Source: Halichondria panicea
Lineage: Eukaryota; Porifera; Demospongiae; Suberitida; Halichondriidae
Reading direction: 5' to 3'
NCBI RefSeq assembly: GCF_963675165.1
Contig: NC_087385.1
Span: 392,501 to 456,500, forward strand
DNA: 64,000 nucleotides
In this document: positions 23,603 through 35,617 of the stretch, in pieces
Layout of the letters: each line of letters begins with the position of its first letter
Numbering within the stretch: the stretch's first letter is position 1
Notes under the pieces: model-generated
The model's input: the letters and a program-made list of their open reading frames with translations, nothing else
Told to the model about the DNA's origin: nothing
The model's database searches: none
Program-made: the position numbers and the translations under genes

Positions 23603-24571
23603 TTATAGTCACCTCCATCTCTCCATTGATTGGGAGTCACCTGCTTGACACAGTATCTGACCGATGTATAATTGATCAAACCAGCTCTCAATTTCTTTTT
23701 TGCTTCCTCAGTCACATAATAGAGAAAAATACCGGCAGCCATTGGCCTCCGATCTCCATTTGACAATGTGTGTTGTGCCATATCATATGGCATAGATAAA
23801 ACAATATAACCTTATACACATTCTGTCAAACATGCAGTAATGTACCTGTAGTGGGACACATGCAGTTTTGTCTGAAATCTATAGTTAAGTATATTTCTGA
23901 GCAGTTGCATATATATCGATATGGAGTGAGCATGTTGAAGTTCCATAGTCCTTTGGCCATGTCTTCTAAATCTTAGATTACCAAGACTGAGAAATGTGCT
24001 GGTGGGCTAGCAACGAGGGGTGCAAACAGTCCAACTGCATACAGACACAATTATACTGTGAATATCAAATAGTTATACCGCTAACGAATCCTATATATCT
24101 ATACTATGCAACCGTGTTGGGTCACATGCATCCCAGACAATTATAGACACCTGCATGCATAATCATAAACATGCGGGTACTGGTAGCTGGTTATACAGGA
24201 AGGAATGTAGGTGATTGTTAGCCAACATTGTGAAAAATTAATTGACAGTTACAACAGCATGCACTGTGAAAAATTGACGAGAACATTTGTAGGTAGAGCT
24301 ACTTCGAAAACAACAGTCTGCTATGAAAGAGTGCATGCATGCGTGCAATGTATATTGCTTGGTGCACATTCCCTGCATGACTTATGACAGAAGGCATGGC
24401 TATGAAATTTAAATGGTGCATGCAATGTAGTTACTTGCATGCACATTCCCTGCTGATTATGATTTGCAAACATGACTTACTGTACGCCATATATATCAAC
24501 CATGTGTTATCTATGCATGCATGGCAAGTTCGTAACGTGGTTCCGGAATGTTATACCCCTAATCAGTCGTG

Positions 24572-25437
24572 ATGAAGTCTGGCTTTCTCTTATTCATTGC
24601 CTTCGGAGATTTTAGCTCTATGCAGCTACTTGCACTAGTAAAAGGTGACGTTGAAAAGGTGAATGCTATATCTACTGATGAATTTATCTAAACTACTATT
24701 TTAGAGCCTGGATCAGTGGATCTTAGTGTCACTGCCCTAGCTCCGTGGTCGTGATGGCAGGGATGGGCCGCCAGGAAAAAATGGACGTGATGGAGTGCAA
24801 GGACCAGTGGGACCAAAAGGACTCCCTGGAAAGAATGGACCTCCTGGTACATCTGGAGCCCCTGGAACAAAGAGTGCCAGAAAAGTGGTCTACACCAGGT
24901 GGGGGAAAAGCACATGCAGAGATGGAGCCAAACTAGTCTATATACGTTGGATTAATGGCTGGGAGTCGCCATAATGCTGTCGGTGGTGGCACTACTCGAC
25001 TGTGAATACCCAATAATCCCGACTCTACACCATCCCATTCATTAAAGGTGTGTAGAACTACAGCCCACTCTACAATGTTGAAAAGAGACTGTGAGAAACC
25101 ATGCCCACGACATTCCTTGTGCATGCTATATGTGTGTATAATTATTGTACCCACTAAAGAAGTTGTGCTAATGGTACCTGGCAAGAGCTCTTGTCCAGCT
25201 GGATTCATGAGAGAGTACTATGGCTACCTCATGTCAGAGAGGGTGCACAGTGGTCATAGACGATCTACATTCGAATGTGTTGACAAAGATCTCGAATCTG
25301 CATCTATAGGCATGGAAGTTCACAATGGCAGGCACATGCATGCTCTGATGGATCCTGTTGAGGCTGTGTGTAATGCACTATCTTGCCCTCCTTACAACAA
25401 TTACAAAGAGATCAACTGTGCTATGTGCTCAATGTAG
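24572..25437 (+). pseudogene. SC2: inverted short-chain collagen pseudogene
   Basis: This is the only plus-strand copy. Exon 1 is 24572-24644; the usual first ATG is GTG, leaving the second ATG. Exon 2 starts at 24705. After SVTALA the frame is broken by a 4-bp insertion (about 24745) relative to SC1, giving a stop within a few codons. The region around 24935-25010 (normally LVYAGVMAGS...TTRLCMP) is further altered. The last third is open to the stop at 25437 and keeps its cysteines, with V2 HSGHR and a V3 (ASIGMEVHNGRHMHAL) unlike any other. It is most similar to SC1. Confidence 0.85.
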
Positions 25438-26568
25438 CTGTTCCGTTATGAGAGCTGAATGCGAGAACATTGAACTATATGTACTGTAGACTAATAGAGT
25501 ATATAGCTAGTTAAGGCTATTGTTTTGATCTATATATATAGTTGCATGTCAATGAACACAACGAGAGAACAAGTGGTAGACTATAGCTTAGTGAAGTCAT
25601 TCACATCCATTAAACCATCATCAATAATTATACATACATGTAATTTATTAATGACATTCATTGTTCATCTCACTACATACCACATGCCATATAGAGACAT
25701 GCCACATGGCACACAACACACAACAATGGCTGCTGAGAAGGAGGTGGTGTTTGCCTAGGAACTGAGGAGATATTTGTTAATTATGCTGGTACCTGAGTAA
25801 GAATGAAATGAAGCAATTGCACGTCTGTGGCAAGCTAGACTCCCTAATCAATGGCAGCTGAGAGATGGAAGAACTGAAAACCTATCAGGTTAGTGTACGT
25901 GTGCATGCTTCTCATGTCAATCGTACAATCATTGTATACATTATAGTTATAATTATTATGTAAATTAATGACGTAACTAAGCTGCATGGCTAGACTATAC
26001 CTATTGTTGTTCTCATTGTTACTAGATTATATAACTACATGTATAATTATGATTGCTAGATCTATACAACAATGATTAACTACTGTATTAGCCTACATTT
26101 TAGTGTTCTCTCACTCAGTTCATTGTTTTTAATTAATAACATGCAGAACAGCTACATTGAGCACATAGCACAGTGTGTAGTTGTTGTAAGGAGGGCAAGG
26201 TAGTGCATTACACACAGCCTCAACATGACCAAACAGACCATGTCCCTGAGCTGCGCGTGTGAACTTTCAGGAAGTTCCGAACAGACTCGAGATCTTTGTC
26301 AACACATTCGAATGTAGATCGCTTATGAAGAGTATGTGCCTTCTCCGACATGAGATAGCCATAGTACTCTCTCGTGAATCCAGCTGGACAAGAGCTCTAG
26401 CCGGGTACCATTAGCACAAGGTATTTAGTGGGCACCACACACACAGCACAAGGAATGTCTTGGCGATGGTTTATGATACTCAACATTGTAGAGCGGGCTG
26501 TAGCTCTGCACACCGCTAATGAATGGGAGGGTGTAGTCGGGATTATTGGGCATACACAGTCGTGTAGT

Positions 26569-26795
26569 GCCACCAGTCATACCAGTATAACGTCTGGTTT
26601 GACGTCTGGTTTGGTGTCTGAGTGTCACATGTCAGGTGTTTCATTTTTGTCTATAAAAGTCACTAGTTGTTTTCTATTATTTTTTGTCCTGAAGAATCGC
26701 TCATTGCGAAGAAAAGCTTTGATAATATAATAAAACAAATTGAAAGTGACTATATATAGCCATAGCCTTAGCCAGCTCACAGCTAGTTACCTAAA
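26569..26795. mobile_element. Insertion of unknown type in SC3 exon 2
   Basis: Paralogs read straight across this point (GTGCCACCA to TATTTCTGTA). The insert contains CGTCTGGTTTGACGTCTGGTTTG, an internal partial repeat. No clear terminal repeats or coding content were seen. Confidence 0.5.
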
Positions 26796-27011
26796 GTATT
26801 TCTGTAGTGACTTCCAGCCATTACTCCAGCATACACTAGATTGGCTCCATCTCTGCAAGTACTCTTCCCCCACCTGGTGTAAACCACACCCCCACTATTT
26901 GGTCCAGGGACTCTAGATGTACCAGGAGGTCCATTCATTCCGGGGGATCCTCTTGTGCCCACTGGTCCTTGCACTCCATCACGTCCGTCTCTTCCCCGTG
27001 GTCCATCCCTG

Positions 27012-27929
27012 ATAGAGTTGCTAGTCCACGGTTGATAGAGTTACTAGTCCACAGTACGTTGTAGTTGGTCCACATGCAGTTGATAGTTCACAGTTGCTAG
27101 TTGCTTGATCGTGACTTTTAACGATTAATACTATCAGTAGGGTAATCATAACACACAGATCCTGGTGATGAAGCAGAGTGCAGGTGCTGGCTGATGGAGA
27201 ACACTGACGATGAACTGTGATCTGTGGCTTATATTATTCTACATAATAAAAAAGTGCAATCCAAAACCTGTTTCTCTAATACTTTATTGATGGGGGAAGC
27301 CCACTTAACATGTATGTATTGCGGACGCACGTCAGTGTCGTCTGATGCCAGCAAAAACTATCTAGTTAGCAAATTTTGTATAATGTATAGATCTAGTAAC
27401 TGGCTGCCAAAATGTGGTATAGTGCAGTTCAACTTTAACTTCCAAAATGATGTTTTTACAATTAATGAATCACTAAGTCCACTATTCTACGTGCAGGTCA
27501 ACTAAGAAGTGGGAGGCCTACAAATTCAATTTTCATAAATACATGCACTTAACGCTTCACTAATTGATTTAAACAGCTTTAACAATTCCTCCCCTCCCCC
27601 TGTTCAATTTTACAACATCAAAATTTGTTTTGCCATGCTTTGTATTCCATTGCAAACCCTTCTGAATTTTGATAAATCATGAACCACAAATTTTTTCCCA
27701 TACATGGACACTGTACACATCATTCCAAATGGATAACAAAAAAGACTACACTCACACATTTTGCGCAGCCAGATGGTATACAAAGAATGAGTTCTACATA
27801 CTTTAGGAGTGCGTTTGGACCAACCCTTCGTGCCTATACCTTCCATCAAATTTTTTTCACTTATACACTGCTAAGTAATTACTATATAATCGGACCCTTT
27901 CAATGAAGCTGTTGTAGAATTACTTTCCT
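27012..27929. other. Unrecognised 0.9-kb insertion in SC3
   Basis: It separates SC3 exon 1 from the truncated collagen stretch and has no similarity to other array spacers. The left end has imperfect repeats of GTTGATAGAGTT and CTAGTCCAC. Weak open frames exist on both strands (27224-27505 plus, 27610-27849 minus), but I recognise no protein family in them. Confidence 0.4.
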
Positions 27930-28090
27930 AAATTCACAGTATTCACTTTTTCTATATCACCTTTAGCCAATGCAAGTAACTGCATAGAGCTGAAGACTCC
28001 AAAGGCAACGAATAAGAGAAGGCCAGACTTCATCATGTCTGATTGTCAGCCAAAGATATGTATGTACTCCTCAAACTCAAAGTCGCTCTT

Positions 28091-28133
28091 GTTTTATACT
28101 CGGTAATTACTACTTGTATATAGTATTCCGGAA
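28091..28133 (-). promoter_or_regulatory. SC3 promoter relic: TATA box and CCGGAA site
   Basis: AGTATAAAAC and TTCCGGAA are retained on the minus strand upstream of the SC3 leader exon, although the gene body is dead. Confidence 0.5.
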
Positions 28134-29084
28134 CCACATGCTAGATACATTAACGCAGGATAACACAATGACATGGTTGCTATGGCGTACAGTAAGTCAT
28201 GGTTGCAGGTCATATCAGCAGGAAATGTGTGTACCAAGTAACAATAATAATACATGCATGCACTCTTTCATATGCAGCGGTGTTGGGTCACATGCCATGA
28301 TCATAAACATGCCGGTAGAAATAAAATGGTTACAGGAAGGAATGTAAGCAAGGAATGACATTTAATTGATTGTTAGCTAACATTGTGAAAAATGGACAGG
28401 AAGATTTTTTAGGTACTACTTTAGAAAGTGCATCATGGGCATTGGCTATATAGTGTATAGATATAAGATTCGTTAATGGCATTCGTTACAATGATGCTCA
28501 TAGTCACATTGTGTCTCCATGCAGTTGGACTGTTTCCACCTCTTGTTGCTAGCCCACCAGCACATGGCCAAAGGTATATAAAGTGACCCAATTCCGTGTC
28601 CCTCCTTCAGATAATTATACTGTATGTATAATATTGATGATGGTTATTAATGACATTCATTGATTCATCTCACCACATATACCACAGAGACATGCCACAT
28701 GGCACACACAACAATGGCCTGCTGAGAAAGTGTTGCCTATTCTTTAAGCAAGGAATGTTGCCTGTTACTGTGCTGGGAACTGAGTAAAAATGAAATGAAG
28801 CAATTACACGTACATCTGTGTGTGGCAAGCTGACTCCCAATCACAGCTGAGAGATGAAGGAACGGAACAACCTTACAACAGGTTAGTGCATGTGCATGCT
28901 TTTCATGTCAATCATACAATCATTTTGTATACGGTCATGTAAGTTACAAATGACGTAACTAAGCTATACTGTTTATAGATCTATAGTTAACTATGGCTGC
29001 TATATAATACAACAAAATGATTAACTATATACACTACATTTTAGTGTTCTCTCACGTACTCTGTTCATTGTTTTTACACAACAG

Positions 29085-29899
29085 CTACATTGTGCACATA
29101 GCACAGTTGATTTCCTTGTAGTTGTTGTAAGGAGGGCAAGGTAGTGCATTACACACAGCCTCAACATGACCAAAAAAACCGTGTCCCTGTCCGTGTGAAC
29201 TTCCATGTACAGACTCGAGAGCTTTGTCAACGCATTCGAATGTAGATCGTTTATGATTACCATGTACCCTCTCCGACATGAGGTAGCCATAGTACTCTCT
29301 TGTGAATCCAGCTGGACAAGAGCTCTTGCCAGGTACCATTAGCACAAGGTCTTTAGTGGGCACCACGCACACAGCACAAGGAATGTCGTGGGCATGGTTT
29401 CTTATGGTATTTTGATATTCAACATTGTAGAGTGGGCTGTAGTTCTGCACACCACTAATGAATGGGAGGGTGTAGTCGGGATTATTGGGCATGCACAGCC
29501 GAGTAGTGCCACCACCACTATTTAGGTGGTGACTCCCAGCCATTACTCCAGCATAGACTAGATTGGCTCCATCTCTGCAGGTAGTCTTCCCCCACCTGGT
29601 GTAGACCACACCCCCACTCTTTGCTCCAGGGGCTCCGAGTGTACCAGGAGGTCCATTCATTCCGGGGGATCCTCTTGGACCCACTGGTCCTTGCACTCCA
29701 TCACGTCCGTCTCTTCCTCGTGGTCCATCCCTGCCATCACGACCACGGAGGACACTGACATTGGATCCAGACTCTGAATGGCAATTCAGTATTTGTTACA
29801 ATAATAGCTATTTGCATAGTGTGTCTCACCTTGTGCTATTGCTAGCAGCTGCAAAGAGCCGAACACACCAAATAGTAGCAGAAAGTATGATTTCACCAT
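29085..29899 (-). CDS. SC4: spongin short-chain collagen, type V leader
   Basis: Exon 1 (29830-29899, MVKSYFLLLFGVFGSLQLL) and exon 2 (29085-29773) give 252 residues. The linker is ESGSNVSVLRG, the short type-V form. It is followed by about 14 Gly-X-Y triplets (GRDGRDGPRGRDGRDG opening) and the ten-cysteine domain. Patches are V1 HHLNS, V2 HGNHK and V3 HGSSHGQGHGFF. Its V3 equals that of the dead copies SC17 and SC19, which points to shared ancestry or conversion. The promoter carries an inserted telomere-like repeat (29966-29985). Confidence 0.88.
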
Positions 29900-29957
29900 G
29901 GCTGATTCTTTCCCGTGCAGCAACCAAACTCATGTTTTGCTGGCTAAAATTGTTTTG

Positions 29958-30049
29958 TTTTTATACCTAACCCTAACCCTAACCCTTTGACTAATATATT
30001 ACATATATATATGTACAGGGTACAGGTGCTTAAGACGTTTCCGGGGAAC
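29958..30049 (-). promoter_or_regulatory. SC4 promoter: TATA box and CCGGAA site, interrupted by telomere-like repeat
   Basis: The minus strand has GGTATAAAAA at 29958-29967 and GTTCCCCGGAAA at 30038-30049. The repeat at 29966-29985 lies between them, immediately upstream of the TATA box. Confidence 0.55.
29966..29985. repeat. Interstitial telomere-like repeat (CCCTAA)n
   Basis: The stretch has three full units of CCTAAC phase plus a partial one. Other type-V promoters read ATACCCTTTGAC continuously here, so the repeat is an insertion of about 18 bp. TTAGGG is the usual animal telomere unit. Confidence 0.8.
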
Positions 30050-30399
30050 TTATACTTGTACTGTATGCTCCTACAGAATAATAGTGAGTAACTAGTGTAG
30101 GGTTTCATTGGTAGAAACTGAAAGTGGTATTTACTATGATCACATGCATACAATCTGTTGTATGTACCTCTGCTGTAAGTCAATTTTCACTAATGATTCC
30201 TCTACACACATCTTCCTGTACCCATTATGTTCCTACCTGCAGGTTGTGATTAGGTGTCATTTTTCTAAACATGCATAACAATTAAGTTAACGTATAAAAA
30301 TTATGGATAGCAAAATTAATGGTTGTTGATTAGAACATCTAAGTATTTCTACCAAGCTGGCCAGTCTGTGTCAATCATAATTATACATAATAATTATAA

Positions 30400-30624
30400 T
30401 GTTTTGCAAGCATCAAATATAATAATGCGAATTTTGCGAGCGTTGAACACTTCCCAAAAATAAAAATTTAATTTAATCGCAAAACAAAATAATTATAGTA
30501 TCTGGTAAATACATACGATCCTTGCCATATATAACTGAATAGTTAGATCGCAAAGAGTCAATTTTTCTACTGATTTGGCTTGATCGTAAAGTTTTTCACC
30601 AGCAAAATATTCTAGTAATACGGT
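30400..30624. mobile_element. Short copy of spacer inverted-repeat element, family 2
   Basis: It starts ATGTTTTGCAAGCATCAAA and ends TTCTAGTAATACGGTA, matching the ends of the 664-bp copies at 52108 and 55981 but internally deleted. A further short copy is at about 33655-33872. Confidence 0.6.
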
Positions 30625-30713
30625 ATACATGCAATGGCATTATTGAGAACCTAACTCTTACTAATATTATACATAGTTCAGTGCATGTTCTCTCACTCAG
30701 TCAGAAAACTACA

Positions 30714-31516
30714 TTATATTGTGCACATAGCACAGTTGATCTCTTTGTAGTTGTTGTAAGGAGGGCAAGATAGTGCATTACACACAGCCTCAACATGACC
30801 AAACAGACCGTGTAACTGAAAGTTAGAACTTCCATGTACAGACTCGAGATCTTTATCAACGCATTCGAATGTAGATCGTTTATGATGAGCATGCACCCTC
30901 TCCGACATGAGGTAGCCGTAGTACTCTCTCGTGAATCCAACTGGACAAGAGCTCTTGCCGGGTACCATTAGAACAAGGTTTTTAGTGGGCACCACACACA
31001 CAGCACAAGGAATGTCGTGGCCATGGTTTCGAACAGTGTCCTGGTATTCGATATTGTAGAGCGGGCTGTAGTTCTGCACACCATTAATAAATGGGAGGGT
31101 GTAGTCGGGATTATTGGGCATGCACAGTCGAGTAGTGCCACCACCACTAACACTGTAGTGACTCCCAGCCATTACTCCAGCATAGACTAGATTGGCTCCA
31201 TCTCTGCAGGTATGCTTCCCCCACCTGGTGTAGACTACACCCCCATTTTTTGGTCCAGGGGCTCCGGATGTACCAGGAGGTCCATTCATTCCGGGGGATC
31301 CTCTTGGACCCACTGGTCCTTGGAGTCCATCACGCCCATCTCTTCCTCGTGGCCCATCCCTGCCATCACGACCACAGAGGACACTGACGTTGGATCCAGA
31401 CTCTGAATGGTATTAGTTAAGAATAGCTATTTATATAGTATCTCACCTTTTGCTATTGCTAGCAGCTGCAAAGAGCCAAACACTCCAAATAGTAGCAGAA
31501 GGCCTGATTTCACCAT
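30714..31516 (-). CDS. SC5: spongin short-chain collagen, type V leader
   Basis: Exon 1 (31447-31516, MVKSGLLLLFGVFG) and exon 2 (30714-31402) give 252 residues. Two departures from its relatives are visible. The Arg before the first triplet is Cys (VSVLCGRDG), adding a possible disulfide. The usual TAG stop is replaced by a TAA made by a small insertion, so the C-terminus reads CTI. Patches are V1 HYSVS, V2 HAHHK and V3 HGSSNFQLHGLF. It is the parent or sister of the truncated SC7. Confidence 0.86.
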
Positions 31517-31560
31517 GGCTGTTCTCTTTCCATGAAGAAATTGAACTCATACTTTTTGTT

Positions 31561-31645
31561 TTTTATACCCTTTGACTAACATAATTTTTGTAAATTGCAT
31601 AATATTATATTCAGGGTAGAATTGCTTAAGACATTTCCGGGGAAC
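31561..31645 (-). promoter_or_regulatory. SC5 promoter: TATA box and CCGGAA site
   Basis: The minus strand has GGGTATAAAA at 31561-31570 and GTTCCCCGGAAA at 31634-31645, the type-V form. Confidence 0.6.
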
Positions 31646-32731
31646 TTATACCATGCATACTCTATAATATATAATTATGCTCCCACAGAATATATAACAT
31701 ATTATAGAGTATAGCAACAGTCTAGGGTTTCAATGGAATGAGAGAACCTATAATCACATGACTGCATGATCTGTTGTACGTCCAACTGTAAGTCTATAGT
31801 GATTCCTAGCTTCCTACACACATCTTCCTGTACCCATTATGTTTCTACCTGCATGTTGTGTGATTAGGTGTCATGTTTCTAACATAGTGCCGTAAAAAAA
31901 TGGTTGGAAGGCCTTTGTATTTCTACCAAGCTCAGAGCTCAGCTGTGTAAATCATACACACAATCTGATGACATTAGTAAACCTAAATCCTTATACTGAC
32001 TGCTATAATAATGTAGTCTACGTAGTTGATCAGTGTTCTCTCATTCAGTTCATATAGAACAGCGATACATTGTGCACACACTATGCACAGTTGATCTCTT
32101 TGCTGGCCCACCAGCACATGCCCAAATTAGAACAACTGCTGCTCCCTCAGAATAATAATAGATTTCAGCTAGGGACTCAATTAAACTCTGTGTCAACATT
32201 ACTATTGTAGATATAAGTGATGACGCAGGAGCAGGAAAACTCTGTTGCTATAGCAGTTCAACACTCTGACTTATCTACTCTTGTATTTGTGTATTGGTGA
32301 GGTTTTTAATGACATTCATAAATTTGGTCACCTACCCACATGCCACATGCATGCATCATAGATCTATGATGGCACAACACAAATGGGCCAATCTAGATCT
32401 GCTGAAAGAGGTGTCCTATTTCTTCTTTATTGTGACTGACAAACCAACTAATGAGGAGATGTTGCCTTGGAAGCAATTGCACATCTGTGGCAAGCTGGAC
32501 TCTCAATCACAGCTGAGAGATAAAGGAACTGTATAACGTTATCAGGTTAGTGTGCATGCTTCTCATGTCAATCATCAATCATTTGTAATAATCTATAAAA
32601 TGATAAGCTAGACTTTGTTCATTGTTACTATACAACGCTAGATCTACAACTGTATACAATATAATTATAGTCCAATATACTGTTAATTACTGTAGTACTG
32701 TACATAGTTTAGTGTACTCGCATTCAGAAAG

Positions 32732-33287
32732 CTACATTGTGCACATAGCACAGTTGATCTCTTTGTAGTTGTTGTACGGAGGGCAAGCGAGTGCATTACA
32801 CTGAGCCTCGACATGGCCAAACAGACCATTTTCTATTCGAAAGTGTGATGAACTTCCATGTACAACTTCCAAATCTTTGTCAACACATTCAAAAGTAGAT
32901 CGTTTATGAGCAGGATGCACTTTTTCTGACATGAGATAGCCATAGTACTCTCTCGTGAATCCAGCTGGACAAGAGCTCTTGCCGGGTACCATTAGCACAA
33001 AGTCTTTAGTGGGCACTACACACACAGCACAAGGAATGTCGTGGGCATGGTTTCTTATGGTATTTTGATATTCAACATTGTATAGTGGGGTGTATTTCTG
33101 CACACCATTAATGAATGGGAGTGTGTAGTCAGGATCATTGGGCATGCACAGTCGTGTAGTGCCACCTCCACTATTTCTGTAATGACTCCCAGCCGTTACT
33201 CCAGCATAGACTAGATTGGCTCCATCTCTGCAGGTATGCTTACCCCACCTAGTGTAGACCACACCCCCATTCTTTGGTGCAAGGGCT
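32732..33287 (-). pseudogene. SC6: short-chain collagen, 5' half deleted
   Basis: The ten-cysteine domain is open from 33262 (VVYTRWGK) to the stop at 32732. The reading runs out at GALAPKNGGV, and upstream sequence jumps straight into spacer (ATATATATTATATACTTGTA). The leader exon, intron and nearly all Gly-X-Y triplets are gone, so no secreted collagen can be made unless a new promoter and leader exist. V1 is HYRNS and V2 HPAHK. V3 is the long form HGSSSHFRIENGLF. Confidence 0.85.
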
Positions 33288-33299
33288 CCGGATATATAT

Positions 33300-35450
33300 T
33301 ATATACTTGTACTGTATGCTCCTACAGAATAATAGTATTGTTAGAGTAACTAGTGTAGGGTTTCATTGGTAGAAACTGAAAGTGGTATTTACTATGATCA
33401 CATGCATACAATCTGTTGTATGTACCTCTGCTGTAAGTCAATTTTCACTAATGATTTTCTTTCCTACACACATCTTCCTGTATACCCATTATGTTTCTAC
33501 CTGCAGGTTGTGATTAGGTGTCATGTTTCTAAACATGCATAACAATTAAGTTAACGTATAAAAATTATGGATAGCAAAATTAATGGTTGTTGATTAGAAC
33601 ATCTAAGTATTTCTACCAAAGCTGGCCGTCTGTGTCAATCATAATTATGCTTATAATGTTTTGTAAGCATCAAACATAATAATGCGAATTGCGAGCGTTG
33701 AACACTTCCCAAAAATAGAATCGCAAAACCTAAAATAATTATAGTACCTGGTAAATACATACGATCCTTGCCATATATAACTGAGTAGTTAGATCGCAAA
33801 GAGTCCATTTTTCTGCTGATTTGGCTCGATCGTAAAGTTTTTCACCAGCAAAATGTTCTAGTAATACGGTACACATGCAATGGAGAACCTAACTCTTACT
33901 AATATTCTACATAGTTCAGTGCATGTTCTCTCACTCAGTCAGAAAACTACATTGTGCACATAGCACAGTTGATCTCTTTGTAGTTGTTGTAAGGAGGGCA
34001 AGCGAGTGCATTACACTGAGCCTCAACATGACCAAACAGACCATGTCCCTGATACTTAGAACTTCCATGTATAGACTCGAGATCTTTATCAATGCATTCG
34101 AATGTAGATCGTTTATGATGAACATGCACCCTCTCCGACATGAGGTAGCCATAGTACTCTCTCGTGAATCCAGCTGGACAAGAGCTCTTGCCGGGTACCA
34201 TTAGCACAAGGTTTTTAGTGGGCACCACACACACAGCACAAGGAATGTCGTGGCCATGGTTTTTTATTGTACCCTGATACTCAACATTGTAGAGCGGGCT
34301 GTAGTTCTGCACACCATTAATGAATGGGAGGATGTAGTCGGGATCATTGGGCATACACAGTCATGCTCAGGCTGTTCTCTTTCCATGAAGAAATTGAACT
34401 CATACTTTTTGTTTTATACCCACCCTTTGACTAACATAATTATTGCATAATATTTTATTCAGGGTAGAATTGCTTAAGACATAATTTCCGGGGAACTTAT
34501 ACCATGCATATTGTACTATATATATATAATTATGCTCCCACAGAATATATAACATATTATAGAGTATAGCAATAGTCTAGGGTTTCAATGGTATGAGAGA
34601 ACCTATGATCACATAACTGATCTGTTGTACGTCCAAATGTAAGTCTATAGTGATTCCTAGCTACCTACACACATCTTCCTGTACCCATTATGTTTCTACC
34701 TGCATGTTGTGTGATTAGGTGTCATTTTTCTAACATAGTGCCGTAAAAAATGGTTGGAAGGCGTTTGTATTTCTACCAAGCTCAGAGCTCAGCTGTGTAA
34801 ATCATACACACAATCTGATGACATTAGTAAACCTAAATCCTTATACTGACTGCTATAATAATGTAGTCTACGTAGTTGATCAGTGTTCTCTCATTCAGTT
34901 CATATAGAACAGCGATACATTGTGCACACACTATGCACAGTTGATCTCTTTGCTGGCCCACCAGCACATGCCCAAATTAGAACAACTGCTGCTCCCTCAG
35001 AATAATAATAGATTTTAGCTAGGGACTCAATTGAACTCTGTGTTATATATTATATAGATCTACATTACTATTGTCAAGAGCATAAGAAGTGATGACGCAG
35101 GAGCAGGCAAATTCTGTTACTATATAGCAGTTCAACACTCTTACTTCTTACAGTATTTGTGTATTGGGGAGGTTTTTAATGACATTCATAAATTGGTCAC
35201 CTACCCACATGCCACATGCATACATCACCATAGATCTATGATAGCACAACACAAATGGGCCAATCTAGATCTGCTGAAAGAGGTGTCTACCTATTTCTTC
35301 TTTATTGTGACTGACAAACCAACTAATGAGGAGATGTTGCCTTGGAAGCAATTGCACATCTGTGGCAAGGACTCCCAATCACAGCTGAGATATGGAGAAA
35401 CTGAATAACCTTATCAGGTTAGTGTGCATGCTTCTCATGTCAATCATCAA
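33300..35450. repeat. Segmental duplication, copy 2 (contains truncated SC7)
   Basis: This is the second copy of the block at 30046-32600. It is shorter because about 0.4 kb of gene sequence was lost inside SC7. Confidence 0.8.
33947..34360 (-). pseudogene. SC7: short-chain collagen, leader and collagen stretch deleted
   Basis: The reading is open from MPNDPDYILPF to the stop at 33947, but only the last 135 residues remain. At 34360 the sequence jumps from the TRLCMP codons to the region just before the normal start codon (compare 31516-31560). One deletion thus removed exon 1, the intron, all Gly-X-Y triplets, the first cysteine segment and V1. V2 is HVHHK and V3 HGSSKYQGHGLF. Confidence 0.85.
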
Positions 35451-35617
35451 TCATTTGTAAATGACTTAAGTTCATTCTTACTATACGACGCTAGATCTAC
35501 AACAATATAATTATATAATCCAATAAAATAACTCTTAATTACCTGTACTGTAGTACTGTACATTATTATAATAGTTCAGTGTTTTATCATTCAGTTTATA
35601 GTTTTAATAACAGAGAG

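Larger units (their letters stand above)
26152..28036 (-). pseudogene. SC3: short-chain collagen pseudogene with two insertions
   Basis: Exon 1 is intact (27961-28036, MMKSGLLLFVAFG). Exon 2 material runs from 26152 to 27011 but is badly broken. About 918 bp of foreign sequence (27012-27929) replaces the front of the Gly-X-Y region. A 227-bp insertion (about 26569-26795) splits the segment before TTRLCMP. A TAG replaces the Lys codon in VPGKSS near 26398, and about 10 bp are lost near the C-terminal cysteines. It cannot make a collagen. Confidence 0.85.
30046..32600. repeat. Segmental duplication, copy 1 (contains SC5)
   Basis: The left spacer 30046-30713 matches 33300-33946, and the right spacer 31517-32600 matches 34362-35450, nearly base for base. 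The block between holds SC5 here and the truncated SC7 in the other copy. Confidence 0.8.

Noticed and set aside
32294-32536. Possible small gene in the 3' block (80 codons, also at 35157-35408)
   Set aside because: The frame is not kept in the other six copies of the block, and no motif or splice context supports it.
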